Assembly (NCBI GenBank): GCA_023228745.1 | Contig: JALOAP010000213.1 | Coordinates: 1 to 5,867, forward strand | Source of the DNA: Dehalococcoidia bacterium | GTDB lineage: Bacteria; Chloroflexota; Dehalococcoidia; Tepidiformales; Tepidiformaceae | Reading direction: 5' to 3' | Length of the DNA stretch: 5,867 nt | In this document: piece after piece, positions 4,776-5,867 of the stretch | Layout: every line of letters begins with the position of its first letter | Numbering within the stretch: position 1 is the stretch's first letter | Made by a program: the position numbers and the translations under genes | The notes under the pieces: generated by a model | Told to the model about the DNA's origin: nothing | The model's database searches: none | Seen by the model: the letters and a program-made list of their open reading frames with translations, nothing else

Positions 4776-5867
4776 ATGACGATGCGCTATCGCTACTCCA
4801 TGTGGGACGGCACCCAGGAAGTGCCCGAAGTTGCCGCGGACGACATCCTCGACAACCTCACCGATGACCTGATGAACTTCGGCGATCTCCAGCACGCGCT
4901 GCGCAACTTGATGCAGCGCGGCATGCGCAACCCCCAGGGCCAGCGCATGCAGGGCCTGCGCGACCTGCTCCAGCAACTCCGGCAGCAGCGGCGCCAGCAG
5001 CTCGATCGCTTCAACCTCAACTCTGTCTTCGACGACATCAAGCAGAAGCTCGACGAGATCGTCGACATGGAGCGCGACACCATCGACCGCCGCCTCGACG
5101 AGGTGACCGGCGAACAAGGCGAGCAGCAGCCCGGTCAACAGGGCGATCAACAACCTGGTGGCCAGCCCCAGGGCCAACAAGGCCAGCAGCAGCCCGGCAA
5201 CCAGCAGGGCGGCGAGCAACAGCCGGGTCAGCAGGGACAACAGGGTCAGCAAGGCCAGCAGGGCGGCCAGCAGAGCGAGTTCGCGGATATGCTCCGCAAC
5301 ATCGCAAACAAGAAGAAGGATTTCCTCCAGCAGCTCCCCGAAGACGTCGCCGGCCAGATGCGCGAACTTCAGAACTACGAGTTCATGGACCCCGAGGCGC
5401 AGGCGAAGTTCAACGAACTCCTCGAGTCGCTGAAGCAAGCGATGATGGAGACGTTCTTCAAGGACATCTACGACCAGATCAAGAACATGTCCCCGGAAGA
5501 CATGCAGCGCATGAAGGACATGGTCCGCGACCTGAATCAGATGATGCAGGATCGCATGTCGGGCAAAGAGCCGGACTTCGACCAGTTCATGCAGCAGTAC
5601 GGTGATCTCTTCGGCGATAACCCGCCGAAGTCGCTCGACGAGCTCATCGCGCAGATGCAGCACCAGATGGGCCAGATGCAGAGTCTGCTCGATTCGCTCC
5701 CGGGCGACATGCGCCAGCAGCTCCAGGACCTGCTCTCAGACAAGATCGGCGACCCCGAACTCCAGCAGGGGCTGAACGAACTCGCGCAGAACCTGGAGTA
5801 CCTCTACCCCATGCGCGAGCTGCGCAGCCAGTACGCCTTCCGTGGTGAAGAGCAGCTCGATCTCCAG
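4776..5867 (+). CDS. VWA-domain protein, N-terminal helical part (3'-truncated)
   Basis: The frame is open from the ATG at 4776 to the last base, giving 364 codons without a stop, so the gene continues beyond the window. The product starts with R4-Y-R-Y-S-M-W-D-G, the conserved opening of a family of about 600-residue bacterial proteins that end in a von Willebrand A domain. It continues as charged helices (about 20-110, with L68-R-Q-Q-R-R and the D93-E-I-V-D-M-E-R segment). A Gln/Gly/Pro-rich linker spans 112-167 and a second helical block about 168-355, with E202-F-M-D-P-E-A, D232-M-V-R-D-L-N and P-x-S-L-D-E-L. The visible part ends near Y354-A-F-R-G-E-E. The metal-binding VWA domain itself would lie outside. 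Related proteins are usually encoded beside MoxR-type AAA+ ATPases and are thought to form ATPase/VWA chaperone-like complexes. That neighbour is not visible. The protein has no signal peptide and is probably cytoplasmic. Confidence 0.82.
   Translation, partial: MTMRYRYSMWDGTQEVPEVAADDILDNLTDDLMNFGDLQHALRNLMQRGMRNPQGQRMQGLRDLLQQLRQQRRQQLDRFNLNSVFDDIKQKLDEIVDMERDTIDRRLDEVTGEQGEQQPGQQGDQQPGGQPQGQQGQQQPGNQQGGEQQPGQQGQQGQQGQQGGQQSEFADMLRNIANKKKDFLQQLPEDVAGQMRELQNYEFMDPEAQAKFNELLESLKQAMMETFFKDIYDQIKNMSPEDMQRMKDMVRDLNQMMQDRMSGKEPDFDQFMQQYGDLFGDNPPKSLDELIAQMQHQMGQMQSLLDSLPGDMRQQLQDLLSDKIGDPELQQGLNELAQNLEYLYPMRELRSQYAFRGEEQLDLQ
5109..5276 (+). repeat. Gln/Gly/Pro-rich low-complexity linker coding segment
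   Basis: This stretch encodes residues 112-167 of the VWA-type protein, made almost only of Gln, Gly, Pro and Glu. It includes four consecutive Q-Q-G units (5229-5264) and several Q-Q-P-G units. Gln and Gly codons vary (CAG/CAA, GGC/GGT/GGA) between units, so it is not a fresh slippage array. It separates the two helical blocks. Confidence 0.85.

Noticed and set aside
5109..5276. Gln/Gly coding repeats as a CRISPR-like or minisatellite array
   Set aside because: Units are 9-12 bp with codon variation, in frame within a gene, with no spacers; this is protein low complexity.
3435..5663. A 742-codon open frame on the minus strand, the longest in the window, Leu/His/Val-rich
   Set aside because: It lies antisense to both the LLM oxidoreductase and the VWA-type gene, which match known families. 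Its Leu-rich stretch is just the reverse of the CAG/CTC-rich Gln linker, and the opening is a by-product of GC-rich codon bias.

Overview
This is a GC-rich bacterial chromosome fragment. The gene families, the T/P/E-rich secreted protein and the apparently leaderless promoters suggest Chloroflexota, or less likely Actinomycetota. That placement is an inference; no rRNA or marker gene is present. I see no tRNA, rRNA, CRISPR array, insertion sequence or prophage gene. Genes are packed tightly and no stretch without a gene exceeds 180 bp.

Layout from left to right. (1) Positions 1-762 hold the 3' part of a gene for a secreted-looking, low-complexity protein. It carries two copies of a 36-residue Cys/His/Gly module and ends in a Gly/Asn/Lys-rich tail, followed by a terminator-like hairpin. 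(2) Positions 866-1453 encode an ASCH-domain protein fused to a C-terminal winged helix. (3) An RmuC-like DNA recombination/nuclease-fold protein runs convergently on the minus strand. The ASCH and rmuC stop codons share one CTAG. (4) Upstream of rmuC on the same strand is a very short GntR-family regulator that is essentially only a DNA-binding domain. (5) Divergent from it, 3078-3479 encodes a small four-helix membrane protein. (6) Positions 3576-4598 encode an LLM-class (luciferase-like, probably F420-dependent) oxidoreductase with its own promoter and a Shine-Dalgarno. (7) After two tandem hairpins and a good sigma-70-type promoter, a gene begins at 4776 and runs off the right edge. It is the N-terminal part of a VWA-domain protein of the helical, MoxR-associated type, with a striking Gln/Gly-rich linker.

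The most informative signals are the duplicated Cys/His module, conserved in protein while its codons have diverged, and the promoter architecture. Four genes (ASCH, rmuC, gntR, membrane protein) have a TA-N3-T hexamer ending only 6-7 nt before the start codon and no Shine-Dalgarno, as expected for leaderless mRNAs. The two genes from 3576 rightward have ordinary leaders with Shine-Dalgarno sequences. The genes do not form one obvious pathway. rmuC and gntR may be co-transcribed; the others look like separate transcription units. I do not find convincing evidence for a new multi-gene system here.
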